A stretch of 64,000 bases of DNA from an uncultured Porphyromonas sp. (GCF_938039215.1 NZ_CALHVI010000004.1:1-64000), one strand, 5' to 3'; positions 9,066 through 17,397 are shown, counted from the stretch's first letter. Notes: generated by a model from the sequence alone, not told the origin. A program made the numbers and translations.

Positions 9066-10613
9066 ATGCTTGTCAAGACCTATGCAGCAGCTCTACAGAG
9101 CATCCAAGCGCAGACCGTCACGATCGAAGTCAACTGTACACGGGGCTCCTACTTCCAGCTTGTAGGACTACCCGACACAGCGATCAAAGAGAGCCAAGAC
9201 AGGATCATCTCTGCGATCGAGAGTTCGGGATATAAGTTCCCCGGGAAGCGCATCGTCATCAATATGAGCCCCGCAGACCTGAGGAAGGAGGGAGCGGCCT
9301 ATGACCTCCCTCTGGCTATTGGTCTTCTAGCGGCAGATGGGCAGATACCAGCGGACCTCTTGGAGCACTATATGATCATGGGAGAGCTCTCTCTTGATGG
9401 ATCTGTTCGCCCCATTCATGGCGCTCTCCCCATAGCGATACAAGCGCGTAGTGAAGGCTTCCGAGGCTTCATCCTCCCCGAGGCTAATGCTCGGGAGGCA
9501 GCTGTCGTCAATCGACTCGAGGTGCATGCAGCACGGTCGCTCCGTGAGGTGATAGCTATGCTCTCGGGTGAAGAGCCCCTTCCGAAGGTCGAGGTCGATA
9601 CCCGTGGGGAGTTCTACCGAGGACTACGGCAGGACTTCTTTGACTTCTCAGAGGTCAAGGGACAAGAGACAGTGAAGCGAGCCCTAGAGGTAGCTGCAGC
9701 TGGCGGGCACAACCTACTGATGATAGGCCCTCCAGGGAGTGGGAAGTCCATGATGGCTAAGCGCCTTCCGAGCATCTTGCCTCCCTTCACGCTCGAGGAG
9801 AGTCTGGAGACAACGAAGATCTATTCGGTGGCAGGGAAGCTCGCTCGGGATGTCACCCTGATGACCGCTCGCCCCTTTCGCTCACCTCATCACTCCATCT
9901 CTCCTGTGGCTCTAGTCGGAGGGGGAGCTAACCCTCAGCCTGGAGAGATCAGTCTTGCGCACAATGGGGTGCTCTTCCTCGATGAGCTCCCTGAGTTCAG
10001 TCGTGGTGTCCTTGAGGTCATGCGCCAGCCTCTGGAGGAGCGAGTAGTCACCGTCGCTCGGGCACGCTACACGGTGGACTATCCCGCTAGCTTCATGCTC
10101 GTAGCTGCTATGAACCCTTGTCCCTGTGGCTACTACAATCATCCTACTCATGCCTGCGAATGCACTCCTCAGCAAGTACAGCGCTACCTAGGTAAGGTCT
10201 CTGGGCCACTGCTCGACCGCATCGACTTGCAGGTAGAGATCGTACCCGTAGACTTCGATAAGCTCTCCGATATACAGCCCTCAGAGAGTAGTGAGAAGAT
10301 CAGGGAGCGTGTCCTCCGAGCTCGGGAGATCCAGATCGCTCGCTTTGCTCCCTACCCAGGGGTACACTGCAATGCTCAGATGACTCCACGCCTCATGGAG
10401 CTCTTCGCTCGCCCTGATGCTGAGGGGCTGGAGAAGCTTCGCCTAGCCATGGAGCGACTAGACCTCTCAGCACGTGCCTATGATCGCATCCTCAAGGTCG
10501 CTCGTACCATTGCCGATCTCTCGGGATCGGAGCAGATCCGCCGAGAGCATATAGCCGAAGCCATTCGCTACCGCAGTCTCGACCGAGGCTCGTGGGGGCA
10601 GCGAGTGCACTGA
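9066..10613 (+). CDS. comM: ComM/YifB family Mg-chelatase-like AAA+ ATPase
   Basis: 515 aa, usual family length. An N-terminal Lon-protease-like fold (about 1-180, without an evident catalytic Ser-Lys pair) is followed by a Mg-chelatase-type AAA+ module with Walker A GPPGSGKS (221-228) and Walker B VLFLDE (302-307). A cysteine cluster, NPCPCGYYNHPTHACEC, precedes the C-terminal lid domain. In competent bacteria ComM is a hexameric helicase that promotes branch migration during natural transformation; in other species the role is less clear. It follows the lipoprotein gene by 43 bp with no promoter box seen between. Confidence 0.93.
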   Translation: MLVKTYAAALQSIQAQTVTIEVNCTRGSYFQLVGLPDTAIKESQDRIISAIESSGYKFPGKRIVINMSPADLRKEGAAYDLPLAIGLLAADGQIPADLLEHYMIMGELSLDGSVRPIHGALPIAIQARSEGFRGFILPEANAREAAVVNRLEVHAARSLREVIAMLSGEEPLPKVEVDTRGEFYRGLRQDFFDFSEVKGQETVKRALEVAAAGGHNLLMIGPPGSGKSMMAKRLPSILPPFTLEESLETTKIYSVAGKLARDVTLMTARPFRSPHHSISPVALVGGGANPQPGEISLAHNGVLFLDELPEFSRGVLEVMRQPLEERVVTVARARYTVDYPASFMLVAAMNPCPCGYYNHPTHACECTPQQVQRYLGKVSGPLLDRIDLQVEIVPVDFDKLSDIQPSESSEKIRERVLRAREIQIARFAPYPGVHCNAQMTPRLMELFARPDAEGLEKLRLAMERLDLSARAYDRILKVARTIADLSGSEQIRREHIAEAIRYRSLDRGSWGQRVH

Positions 10614-10630
10614 GGCTATCACTTCTCGTA

Positions 10631-10661
10631 TTGGAAGTATCACATATCTTGACTATCTTTG
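10631..10661 (+). promoter_or_regulatory. Promoter of tRNA-Lys
   Basis: TTGG at 10631 (-33 region) and TATCTTTG at 10654-10661 (-7) with about 20 bp between, the Bacteroidota sigma-A layout. It lies 45 bp before the tRNA. Confidence 0.75.
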
Positions 10662-10706
10662 CATCGCTTTAGAGTGGGCTTCGCCTGCTTTGAATGCTTT
10701 TAGGTA

Positions 10707-10779
10707 GAACTAGTAGCTCAGTAGGTAGAGCACATCCCTTTTAAGGATGGGGTCCTGGGTTCGAACCCCAGCTGGTTCA
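10707..10779 (+). tRNA. tRNA-Lys (anticodon TTT)
   Basis: A 73-nt cloverleaf. The acceptor stem GAACTAG pairs with CTGGTTC (one G-T). The D arm is GCTC/GAGC and the anticodon stem CATCC/GGATG with loop CTTTTAA, giving anticodon TTT. The T arm is CTGGG-TTCGAAC-CCCAG and the discriminator is A. CCA is not encoded. Confidence 0.97.
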
Positions 10780-10794
10780 CATCCTCAACGTTCG

Positions 10795-10834
10795 CTTAGC
10801 TTGGAGACTGCGCAGAGCAGACTTCCAAGCTAAG
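10795..10834 (+). terminator. Hairpin after tRNA-Lys
   Basis: An 11-bp perfect inverted repeat, CTTAGCTTGGA and TCCAAGCTAAG, begins 16 nt after the tRNA. The T-tract is weak, so it may be a processing or termination hairpin. Confidence 0.5.
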
Positions 10835-10921
10835 TTCGTTTATGGGGCTATGGGAGGGGAAGCTTTGCCTCCCTGCTCTGTGTGATTCTTTTACCTCTAG
10901 GGGAGAAGTTTTCCCATAAGT

Positions 10922-10967
10922 AAATCCCCCGCCCCCTCATCTCGCTGGATGAAGGGGCGGGGGATTT
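10922..10967. terminator. Strong GC-rich hairpin, probable terminator
   Basis: AAATCCCCCGCCCC (10922-10935) pairs perfectly with GGGGCGGGGGATTT (10954-10967). The A- and T-rich ends make it usable from either side. It lies between the tRNA and the convergent oxidase gene. Confidence 0.7.
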
Positions 10968-10977
10968 GTTGTTGGAT

Positions 10978-11115
10978 GCTACTTGACCTGCTAGGGGAGA
11001 GCTACTCGCTTTGTTCGGTGGTGGCTATTTACCTTGTACGGCGGAAGCTGTTTGCCTTGCTACGTAGGTGGTACTTGCTTCCTCGGAGTAGGCAATGTAT
11101 GCTGGTTCCTCGGGT
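10978..11115. repeat. Diverged array with exact 23-bp period (family IV)
   Basis: Units begin at 10978, 11001, 11024, 11047 and 11070, exactly 23 bp apart: GCTACTTGACCTG, GCTACTCGCTTTG, GCTATTTACCTTG, GCTGTTTGCCTTG, GGTACTTGCTTCC. A very degenerate sixth unit may start at 11093. Neighbouring units agree at little more than half of their positions, yet no base has been gained or lost. The array fills the convergent gap between the tRNA-Lys hairpins and the oxidase gene stop at 11122. Confidence 0.7.
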
Positions 11116-11121
11116 CGGGGA

Positions 11122-11616
11122 CTAGTGCCCGTGGGGGACGTACTTGCGTTTCCCGCTGAAGCTCTCTACATCGATCCGGATGATGGCGGTGCGGTGGAAG
11201 GACTTCTCGACATAGATCTTCCCCTGCTCCATATCATTGGGGCAGAGCTTCTCCAAGAGCAGGTGGAGGGCATGCCTTCGCTCCTCTTCAGATAGGTCGA
11301 TATGAGCATGACCTCGGAGGATCACGCTCTCATATTCGGTGGTGAACTTACTAGGAAGTAGATTCACCCGTCCTACGATACAGAGGGAGACCAGACTATT
11401 CTTGGCAAGGGCTCGGAGCTTCTTGCCTTCGGGAGCACAATGGATATAGATACAGCTTGCTCCGTCCCAGATGTGGTTGATGGGGATGCCATAGGGTGCT
11501 CCTTCCTCGTCGATCATGGAGAGGACTCCGTATTCCTCTTGCTGGAGGAGCTCGAGGGCTCGTGCTTCGTCGAGGAGTCGATCACGTCGTCGGACATCAT
11601 CATTGCAGTAGTTCAT
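11122..11616 (-). CDS. Pyridoxamine 5'-phosphate oxidase-fold (Nim-like) protein
   Basis: 164 aa, a small split-beta-barrel flavoprotein of the pyridoxamine-phosphate-oxidase superfamily. Typical stretches are EEYGVLSMIDEEGAPYGIPI near residues 28-47, the IYIHCAPEGKKLRAL block and EYESVILRGHAHI. The closest named relatives are 5-nitroimidazole reductases (Nim), but this does not show that the protein confers resistance. It is cytoplasmic. It lies 51 bp downstream of the next minus-strand gene and could be its operon partner. Confidence 0.8.
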   Translation of the reverse strand: MNYCNDDVRRRDRLLDEARALELLQQEEYGVLSMIDEEGAPYGIPINHIWDGASCIYIHCAPEGKKLRALAKNSLVSLCIVGRVNLLPSKFTTEYESVILRGHAHIDLSEEERRHALHLLLEKLCPNDMEQGKIYVEKSFHRTAIIRIDVESFSGKRKYVPHGH

Positions 11617-11667
11617 GACTTTAGGTATCTCTAGATGAAACTCTATGTAATTGAGGGTGAGGGAAGG

Positions 11668-12585
11668 CTACTTCCCTTGGTAGATGAGCTTAGCCAGCAC
11701 GGGATAGTGGTCAGAGGGAGCACGGCGGACGTGCTTCTTGAGCTTCAGTTCCTCGGGAGCATTACCACTGCCTTGGGTGGTTGCCAGAGGCTTCTCTGTC
11801 CAGTAGCTATCGGTGAGGATGGCATAGCGTCGTACACGGAAGTCTTTAGAGACGAAGATGTGGTCGATGCGGCTCTCCGTCTTCAGCTCCGTATCGAAGT
11901 CATTGAAGGTGCCATTAGGGGCTAAGCGTCGCTCAGCCTGTGTGTACGCATCTTGAAGCCCCGAGGTGGATAGGATGGCGAAGATCTCATCTGTCTGATC
12001 CACGTTGAAGTCACCCGTAAGTATCACAGGGCTGCAGGGAGGAGCGATCTCTTGGATCTTCTGAAGGACGAGCTTGGCTGACTCACGGCGTGCAGTCTTG
12101 CCCACGTGATCAAGGTGGAGGTTGAAGAAGTAGAAGCGTAGCTGGGTACGCTTGTCTACGAACTCTCCCCACGAGCAGATACGGATGCAGGCGGCATCCC
12201 ACCCGAGCTGTGGGCGGTCAGGTGTCTCGCTGAGCCAGAAGTTGCCACTGCGGATCTTCGTGAGGCGGTCCTTCCGGTAGAAGATCGCCGAGTATTCGCC
12301 TGCCTGCTTACCATCATCACGACCGACTCCGATATAGTCATAGTCTGGAAGGCCTTTCGTTAGGTCGCCAAGCTGATGCACCTTAGCTTCCTGAGTGCCA
12401 AAGATGTCTGGTTCTTCGAAGTTGATGAGATCACAGATGAGGGGGCAGCGTTGCGCCCAGCCATTGCCTCGCTTAGCATCGTCAGGGTTGTCGTAGCGGA
12501 TGTTGTAGCTCCCTACGAAGAGACTTTGTGCCTGGATCCCGAGGATAGGGGAGAGGCAGAGGATCAAGATGAATAGTCGCTTCAT
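11668..12585 (-). CDS. Exported endonuclease/exonuclease/phosphatase-family protein
   Basis: 305 aa. A signal peptide (about 1-19, ILGIQA/Q) precedes a complete EEP fold: SYNIRYDNPDD with the metal-site Asn, GTQEA with the metal-site Glu, LHLDHVG, GDFNVDQTDE, SRIDHIFVS and the C-terminal SDHYPV with the catalytic His. All expected catalytic residues are present. Exported members in Bacteroidales act as nucleases, phosphodiesterases or sphingomyelinase-like enzymes, so the substrate cannot be decided from sequence. A -7 box lies about 95 bp upstream. Confidence 0.9.
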   Translation of the reverse strand: MKRLFILILCLSPILGIQAQSLFVGSYNIRYDNPDDAKRGNGWAQRCPLICDLINFEEPDIFGTQEAKVHQLGDLTKGLPDYDYIGVGRDDGKQAGEYSAIFYRKDRLTKIRSGNFWLSETPDRPQLGWDAACIRICSWGEFVDKRTQLRFYFFNLHLDHVGKTARRESAKLVLQKIQEIAPPCSPVILTGDFNVDQTDEIFAILSTSGLQDAYTQAERRLAPNGTFNDFDTELKTESRIDHIFVSKDFRVRRYAILTDSYWTEKPLATTQGSGNAPEELKLKKHVRRAPSDHYPVLAKLIYQGK

Positions 12586-12677
12586 ACTTATATGTAGTTC
12601 GTATTTGTTGGCTCTACTGAGGCGAGGGTGCCCCCTGCTCTTGAGGGTCGGCTCCTCTTACCCTAGGAGGTGCTATG

Positions 12678-12685
12678 CAAATATA
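12678..12685 (-). promoter_or_regulatory. -7 box for the EEP-family gene
   Basis: CAAATATA on the plus strand, TATATTTG on minus, matching TAnnTTTG, 93 bp upstream of the ATG at 12585. Confidence 0.5.
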
Positions 12686-12789
12686 CATCAATACTTTTCC
12701 CTCTTTCATATGCTCTATAGGGTCGGCGCTTACTTTGCTCTAGGGGTACCTTTTATAGGGGAGACCTGCGATATTCCCTAGGGGTTCTA

Positions 12790-12821
12790 TTTGGAACGTA
12801 ATGAAACTTATACTACCTTTG
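12790..12821 (+). promoter_or_regulatory. Promoter of tRNA-Asp
   Basis: TTTG at 12790-12793 and TACCTTTG at 12814-12821 with 20 bp between: a complete -33/-7 pair, 13 bp before the tRNA. Confidence 0.85.
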
Positions 12822-12834
12822 CAGTGAACAAAAC

Positions 12835-12908
12835 GGTGTGGTAGTTCAGCTGGTTAGAATACCTGCCTGTCACGCAGGGGGTCGCGGGTTCGAGTCCCGT
12901 CCATACCG
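12835..12908 (+). tRNA. tRNA-Asp (anticodon GTC)
   Basis: A 74-nt cloverleaf. The acceptor stem GGTGTGG pairs with CCATACC. The anticodon stem CCTGC/GCAGG carries loop CTGTCAC, giving anticodon GTC. The T arm is GCGGG-TTCGAGT-CCCGT and the discriminator is G. Confidence 0.97.
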
Positions 12909-12918
12909 CTTCATAATC

Positions 12919-12954
12919 AAGGTAGAGCACGAGCGATCGTGCTCTACCTTTTTT
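12919..12954 (+). terminator. Rho-independent terminator of tRNA-Asp
   Basis: A perfect 14-bp stem (AAGGTAGAGCACGA and complement) with a 4-nt loop, followed directly by TTTT. Confidence 0.9.
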
Positions 12955-13090
12955 ATTTCCCCTGCATACCTTCCCTTACTTCTCTTAGATGCTACTTGGA
13001 GGGAGTGGGGGAAGAGAGATGCCGAAGAGGATGAGCCTATTTCAGAGCTTATTATGCCTTGTAGACTGAGGAATGCTGGGTGCTTTTCAC

Positions 13091-13098
13091 TATCTTTG
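13091..13098 (+). promoter_or_regulatory. -7 box of the parE promoter
   Basis: TATCTTTG, 30 bp before the ATG at 13129. Its position downstream of the tRNA terminator supports that start over the long open frame that runs back through the tRNA. Confidence 0.7.
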
Positions 13099-13128
13099 GT
13101 GTGCAAAAACAAGAAGGACGTACAATTC

Positions 13129-15084
13129 ATGGATCTTTTAGAACAGAAGACAGTAGACTATAGCGATAGTGATATCAAGACCCTAGAATGGGATGAGCAT
13201 ATCCGTCGCCGCCCGGGGATGTACATCGGGAAGCTCGGTGATGGTACTCATGCCGATGACGGGATATATGTCCTGCTCAAAGAGGTGCTCGACAACTCCA
13301 TCGACGAGTATGTCATGGGTGCTGGCAAGAAGGTCGAGATCACGATCCATGAAGGAGAAGTGACGGTCCGTGACTATGGCCGAGGCATTCCCTTGGGTAA
13401 GCTCATCGATGCGACGAGCAAGATGAATACGGGGGGGAAGATTGACTCTAAAGCCTTCAAGAAGTCCGTTGGTCTTAACGGGGTAGGGATCAAGGCGGTC
13501 AATGCCCTTTCCATTCACTGCGAGATCACCGTCTGGCGTGAAGGCCTGACGAAGACAGTACGCTATTCGCATGCCAAGCTCCTTGAGGAGACGGAGGCAG
13601 TGCCCTCGACAGAGCCTTCGGGGACACGAGTGGTCTTCCGTCCCGATAGCGAGCTCTTCCGTGGCTACGAGTACAAGGATGAGTTCGTCGAGACTATGGT
13701 GAAGAACTACTCGTTCCTCAATGCAGGTCTTGCCCTCATCTATAATGGACGACGCTACCTCTCCAAGAGAGGCCTAGCCGACCTCCTAGAGGAGAATATG
13801 ACCGAGGAAGCACTCTACCCCCTCATCCACCTCAAGGAAGACGATGTCGAGATCGTACTTACCCATACGACACAGGTAGGGGAAGACTTCTACAGTTTCG
13901 TCAATGGACAGAACACGACCCAAGGAGGTACTCATCTCTCGGCATTCAAGGAAGCGGTAGCCCGTGTTATCAAGGACTTCTTCGGGAAGAACTTTGATTA
14001 CCGTGATATACGATACGGGATGGCTGCAGCCATCAGCATCAAGATCGAAGAGCCCGTCTTCGAGAGCCAGACCAAGACGAAGCTAGGATCGAAGGATATG
14101 GAGCCCGATGGGCGAAGTATCCAGAAGTTCCTCAATGACTTCCTCGGCAAAGAACTAGATAACTATCTGCACATCCACCCAGAAGACGCTGGGATCATGC
14201 TGCAGAAGATCCAGGAGAGCGAACGCGAGCGCAAGAGCCTCAGCGGTGTCGCCAAACTTGCTCGTGAACGGGCAAAGAAAGCCAGCCTACACAACAAGAA
14301 GCTCCGAGACTGCACTATTCACTTCAATGACCCTAAAGCCAAAGAGCCCGAACGTACCAGTCTCTTCATCACCGAGGGTAACTCAGCGAGTGGATCGATC
14401 ACCACTTGTCGTGACCCCAAATATCAAGCCGTCTTCAGCCTTCGTGGTAAGCCTCTGAACTGCTACGGACAGAGCAAGAAGGTCGTCTATGAGAACGAGG
14501 AATTCAACCTCCTACAAGCTGCACTCAATATCGAGGATGGCCTAGATGGGCTTCGCTACAACCGTATCATCATCGCTACCGATGCCGATGATGACGGGAT
14601 GCACATTCGCCTACTACTGATTACCTTCTTCCTGCAGTTCTTCCCCGAGCTGGTACGTAGAGGTCACGTCTTCATCCTAGAGACACCTCTCTTCCGTGTC
14701 TTCCTGCCGAAGGAGCATAAGAAGTCGGATAACTTCATGACCTCTTCGCCTGCGGCTAAGAAGAAGGGACGAGGTAAGAAGAAGGAGAAGGAAGAGGCTG
14801 AGCCTGCGGAGGAACTGGTGACGAATATCTACTGCTACAACGAGGCACAGAAGCAGGAAGCCCTGCGTAAGCTCGGCAAGCGAGCCCTAGTCACCCGATT
14901 CAAGGGGCTTGGGGAGATCTCTCCCGATCAGTTCAAGGACTGGATCAGTGAAGAGAATATCAAGCTTGACCCGATACGCATACGCAAGGAGGACAATCTG
15001 AGTAGCCTCCTGATGTTCTACATGGGGAAGAATACCCCCGAGCGCCAGAACTTCATCATCGATAACCTCGTCGTCGACGAGTAG
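13129..15084 (+). CDS. parE: DNA topoisomerase IV subunit B
   Basis: The ATPase subunit of a type IIA topoisomerase, 651 aa. GHKL motifs include DNSIDEY and the RPGMYIG stretch near the N-terminus; a transducer domain and a TOPRIM domain follow, with EGNSASG (Glu416-Gly417-Asn418) and DADDDG (485-490). The gene is distinct from gyrB at 22.6 kb. A Lys/Glu-rich insert ([15 protein letters not shown]) lies within the C-terminal part. The usual EGDSA Asp is Asn418 here. The frame is open further upstream, across tRNA-Asp; the start was set from the promoter box and family alignment. parC is not adjacent. Confidence 0.93.
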   Translation: MDLLEQKTVDYSDSDIKTLEWDEHIRRRPGMYIGKLGDGTHADDGIYVLLKEVLDNSIDEYVMGAGKKVEITIHEGEVTVRDYGRGIPLGKLIDATSKMNTGGKIDSKAFKKSVGLNGVGIKAVNALSIHCEITVWREGLTKTVRYSHAKLLEETEAVPSTEPSGTRVVFRPDSELFRGYEYKDEFVETMVKNYSFLNAGLALIYNGRRYLSKRGLADLLEENMTEEALYPLIHLKEDDVEIVLTHTTQVGEDFYSFVNGQNTTQGGTHLSAFKEAVARVIKDFFGKNFDYRDIRYGMAAAISIKIEEPVFESQTKTKLGSKDMEPDGRSIQKFLNDFLGKELDNYLHIHPEDAGIMLQKIQESERERKSLSGVAKLARERAKKASLHNKKLRDCTIHFNDPKAKEPERTSLFITEGNSASGSITTCRDPKYQAVFSLRGKPLNCYGQSKKVVYENEEFNLLQAALNIEDGLDGLRYNRIIIATDADDDGMHIRLLLITFFLQFFPELVRRGHVFILETPLFRVFLPKEHKKSDNFMTSSPAAKKKGRGKKKEKEEAEPAEELVTNIYCYNEAQKQEALRKLGKRALVTRFKGLGEISPDQFKDWISEENIKLDPIRIRKEDNLSSLLMFYMGKNTPERQNFIIDNLVVDE

Positions 15085-15122
15085 TTCCCGACGAGGGCGA
15101 ATCCATCGCCCTGCTACAAGCG

Positions 15123-15168
15123 AAGAGGCCCCACCGTAAGTCTGATCTTACGGCGGGGCCTCTTTTGT
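15123..15168 (+). terminator. Terminator between parE and the convergent Cys-rich gene
   Basis: An 18-bp near-perfect stem (15123-15140 with 15147-15164; AAGAGGCCCC and GGGGCCTCTT at the base) and a 6-nt loop, followed by TTGTT. It can serve both converging genes. Confidence 0.88.
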
Positions 15169-15195
15169 TAGGATGTAGCTCCTAAGGCTAGGGCC

Positions 15196-15594
15196 TTACT
15201 TCTTCTTATCCTTGCAGCAGCCCTTCTTGCCTGCCTGCTCCTGGCAGTTACCCTGCTCGCAGGATTCAGAAGTCTTAGTGCACTTCTTTTCGCACTTCTT
15301 AGCTTCCTTCTTGTCGCAGGCCTTGGCATCCTTCTTGTCACAGCTCTTAGCTGCATCCTTGCCGGCTGCTACCTGCTTGCCCTTGCACTTCTTTGCTCCT
15401 TCGGGGGTAGAGCAGAGGGAGCCTTCCTTGCAGTCGCACTCCTTGGTCTTACCCGAGCAGCAAGTGGCCTTCTTGGTGCTATCGGTCTTCGCCTGTGCTT
15501 CCTTCTTGACTACGTCCTTCTTCTCTGGGGTTTGTGCCGAAGCGCTTACGCCGAGGGCAAAGAGGCATGCTACGGCGAAAATGAATCTCTTCAT
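15196..15594 (-). CDS. Small exported Cys/Lys-rich protein, unknown function
   Basis: 132 aa. A signal peptide (about 1-20, SASA/Q) is followed by a low-complexity mature part with 14 cysteines and about a third lysines, arranged as CC, CDC, single C in KKC/SCDKK/ACDKK units, and a final CC. No fold is evident. The composition resembles metallothionein-like or metal-buffering peptides, or a disulfide-linked envelope peptide; neither is shown. The opposite strand is also open across this stretch, which is a result of the biased composition; the signal peptide argues for the minus strand. It ends close to the shared parE terminator. Confidence 0.7.
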   Translation of the reverse strand: MKRFIFAVACLFALGVSASAQTPEKKDVVKKEAQAKTDSTKKATCCSGKTKECDCKEGSLCSTPEGAKKCKGKQVAAGKDAAKSCDKKDAKACDKKEAKKCEKKCTKTSESCEQGNCQEQAGKKGCCKDKKK

Positions 15595-15748
15595 GATTGT
15601 TTGTGTTAGGTTGTTAATGTTGTTATTCTGAGGGTGGAAGTCGGGACTCCCGTGAAGTAAAGTTAGCGAAAGGACCCTACAAGACGGGGTGTCTCAGAGA
15701 TTCTCTCCTCGGAATAACTAAAAGGTAGGTTAGCCGAAAAGTTCATGA

Positions 15749-15863
15749 GAGGGACTACTTTTATTTCCCTAGAGGCGCTACTGCTACCTCTTCGGAGGCA
15801 CTACGGGTACCTCCTCGGAGGCGCTAGTAGTGCTTCCTCTGCATCGCTACTTTGACCTCGATG
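15749..15863. repeat. Five-unit array with exact 23-bp period (family III)
   Basis: Units begin at 15749, 15772, 15795, 15818 and 15841: GAGGGACTAC, GAGGCGCTAC, GAGGCACTAC, GAGGCGCTAG, GCATCGCTAC. The inter-unit stretch is CTCYTCGGAG-like and itself palindromic. It lies in the 468-bp divergent gap between the Cys-rich gene and the membrane protein gene. Apart from the array and the -7 box at 15985, I see nothing else in this gap. Confidence 0.75.
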
Positions 15864-15984
15864 TAGGGAGCGGGATGCCTGAATTTCCCCTGCACTAGTG
15901 ATCGCATTGAGGTGCGGAGCTCTATGCCAAGAGCACAGTGGGCAAGGGTCAAAAGAAGGAGCTCAATCATCCCTATAGAATATG

Positions 15985-15992
15985 TATATTTG
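15985..15992 (+). promoter_or_regulatory. -7 box for the membrane protein gene
   Basis: TATATTTG, an exact TAnnTTTG match, 70 bp before the ATG at 16063. Confidence 0.55.
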
Positions 15993-16062
15993 TCATTCAA
16001 ATATTGACTTCGCTGACAAGGAGTGACCACTGTGGGAGCTACCCAGTCAGCACCTAGTATCT

Positions 16063-16755
16063 ATGCAGTATCCCCTTCCTCGCTTTCGACATACACGAGC
16101 GTTGAGCCATGCCTGGACGATCCTTCGTTCGCATCCTCAGTTTTTCATCTATTCATCGATCATCTTCCTATTGGGTTGTGGCCTATCGATCTACTTGTGG
16201 ATACAGGTCGGGGCGATTGTGGCTGGATCAGCATCTGGAGTAGATGCTACGTCTTCTATCAAGCAGCTTGGGCTTCTCGGTGCCTTGGGCTTTGGGGTAG
16301 GGCTTCTAGACTTCTTCTTAGCCTATGGCCTTCATAAGCGGATCCTTGGTCTCTTTAGTGAAGAGGAGCCCGAAGAACTCCCTATCAGAAGGCGCATCCG
16401 AGAGGGACTTCTCTTCTTGCTCCAAGCACTCGTCCTCTCCCTCCTCATAGCTCTTGGCTTCCTCTTCTTCATTCTCCCTGGATTCTATCTAGCCATGCGC
16501 CTCTTACTTGCGCCTTGGCTGTATTTGGATGGGAAAGCAGGCTTCTGGGGATCCTTCAAGCTCTCGTGGCAGCGCACCTCGAGGCACTTCTATGTGCTCC
16601 TTCCAGTATGGGGCTTTACCCTTCTTTTCTCTTTGGGAGTCTCCGTGACTTTAGGGCTGGGGCTCATCCCTTTGCTCCCCTTGGGGCTTATCTATAGCTG
16701 TATCCTCTACCGCTATCTTCTCGAAGTCCCTCAGGATACTCTTCCTCTGCGCTAA
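16063..16755 (+). CDS. Multi-pass membrane protein, unknown function
   Basis: 230 aa with about five or six hydrophobic segments (roughly 27-50, 68-92, 112-150 as one or two, 180-215). A cytoplasmic N-terminus begins ALSHAWTILRSHPQFF, a pattern seen in proteins with glycerophosphoryl-diester-phosphodiesterase-type membrane domains or DUF975-like integral proteins. No catalytic motif is visible. The next gene begins three bases after the stop, so the two are co-transcribed. Confidence 0.7.
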   Translation: MQYPLPRFRHTRALSHAWTILRSHPQFFIYSSIIFLLGCGLSIYLWIQVGAIVAGSASGVDATSSIKQLGLLGALGFGVGLLDFFLAYGLHKRILGLFSEEEPEELPIRRRIREGLLFLLQALVLSLLIALGFLFFILPGFYLAMRLLLAPWLYLDGKAGFWGSFKLSWQRTSRHFYVLLPVWGFTLLFSLGVSVTLGLGLIPLLPLGLIYSCILYRYLLEVPQDTLPLR

Positions 16756-16758
16756 GTG

Positions 16759-17397
16759 ATGAAGACCTTTGTTTCCCTGCACGGAGTCATCCGCCGTCTC
16801 CAGTACTCCAAGCGCCTCATCGTGAACCGACGGGGCGATGGTGTGCACTCGCCTTTTGCCTTCCACTTCATCTCCCGTGTTGTGCGCAATCGGAGGCCTT
16901 ACTACTGCTTCGAGGAACTAAGAGCTCTGTTGGATGAGTGTAAGCGGGCAGGGAGAACACTCCCTCCCATCCATCGCCCTCGGACGCTAGAACTCCTCTT
17001 CCGTACCGCCCACGAGCTAGAGGCAAGGCGGATCCTTATCGTCACTTCCGAGCCCGAAGAGAGCCTACTCCCTGACTACATGCAGCGTACGGGATATACC
17101 GAGGAGATCACTCTGGTGCGACCCAAACTTGCGGGGCTTGATCCTTCGGCTTCCTATGACCTGATCCTTCTAGAGGCTGTTCCTACCGCCAGCCTGCTTG
17201 AGGGGCTCCTCGAAAGGGGAGCTTCTGTAGCTCCTCAGCTAGCAGTTGCTCTCTATGTGCCGACCTCTAAGAGCAGAGAGGGATTAGTTCAGCTAGCACC
17301 CTCCACCCGCCCCCGCCAGCAGATCGATCTCATCGATCTACAGCTGTGGTTCTACGACAAGCGTCTTACGCCCTGTCGCTGCAAAGGGGTCTATTGA
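16759..17397 (+). CDS. Conserved Bacteroidota protein with GDGVHSPFAF motif
   Basis: 212 aa from the ATG at 16759; a GTG one codon earlier is possible but less likely. A basic N-terminus leads to RRGDGVHSPFAFHFI (residues 25-39), a conserved block I associate with an uncharacterised Bacteroidota family sometimes described as methyltransferase-like. A later Rossmann-like pattern (ARRILIVTSEPEE, then YDLILLEAVP) fits that idea, but no clear SAM-binding glycine motif is seen. Probably cytoplasmic and co-transcribed with the membrane protein before it. Confidence 0.65.
   Translation: MKTFVSLHGVIRRLQYSKRLIVNRRGDGVHSPFAFHFISRVVRNRRPYYCFEELRALLDECKRAGRTLPPIHRPRTLELLFRTAHELEARRILIVTSEPEESLLPDYMQRTGYTEEITLVRPKLAGLDPSASYDLILLEAVPTASLLEGLLERGASVAPQLAVALYVPTSKSREGLVQLAPSTRPRQQIDLIDLQLWFYDKRLTPCRCKGVY

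Noticed and set aside
12718..12790. Possible eighth 23-bp array before tRNA-Asp
   Set aside because: TAGGG recurs 23 bp apart twice (12718/12741 and 12756/12779), but the two pairs are out of register and the rest does not align.
12838..13128. Longer start for parE
   Set aside because: The frame is open back through tRNA-Asp and its terminator. The promoter box at 13091 and the family N-terminus place the start at 13129.
15212..15631. Open frame opposite the Cys-rich gene (plus)
   Set aside because: Low-complexity Leu/Ser/Cys translation arising from the repeated Lys/Cys codons; the minus frame has a proper signal peptide.
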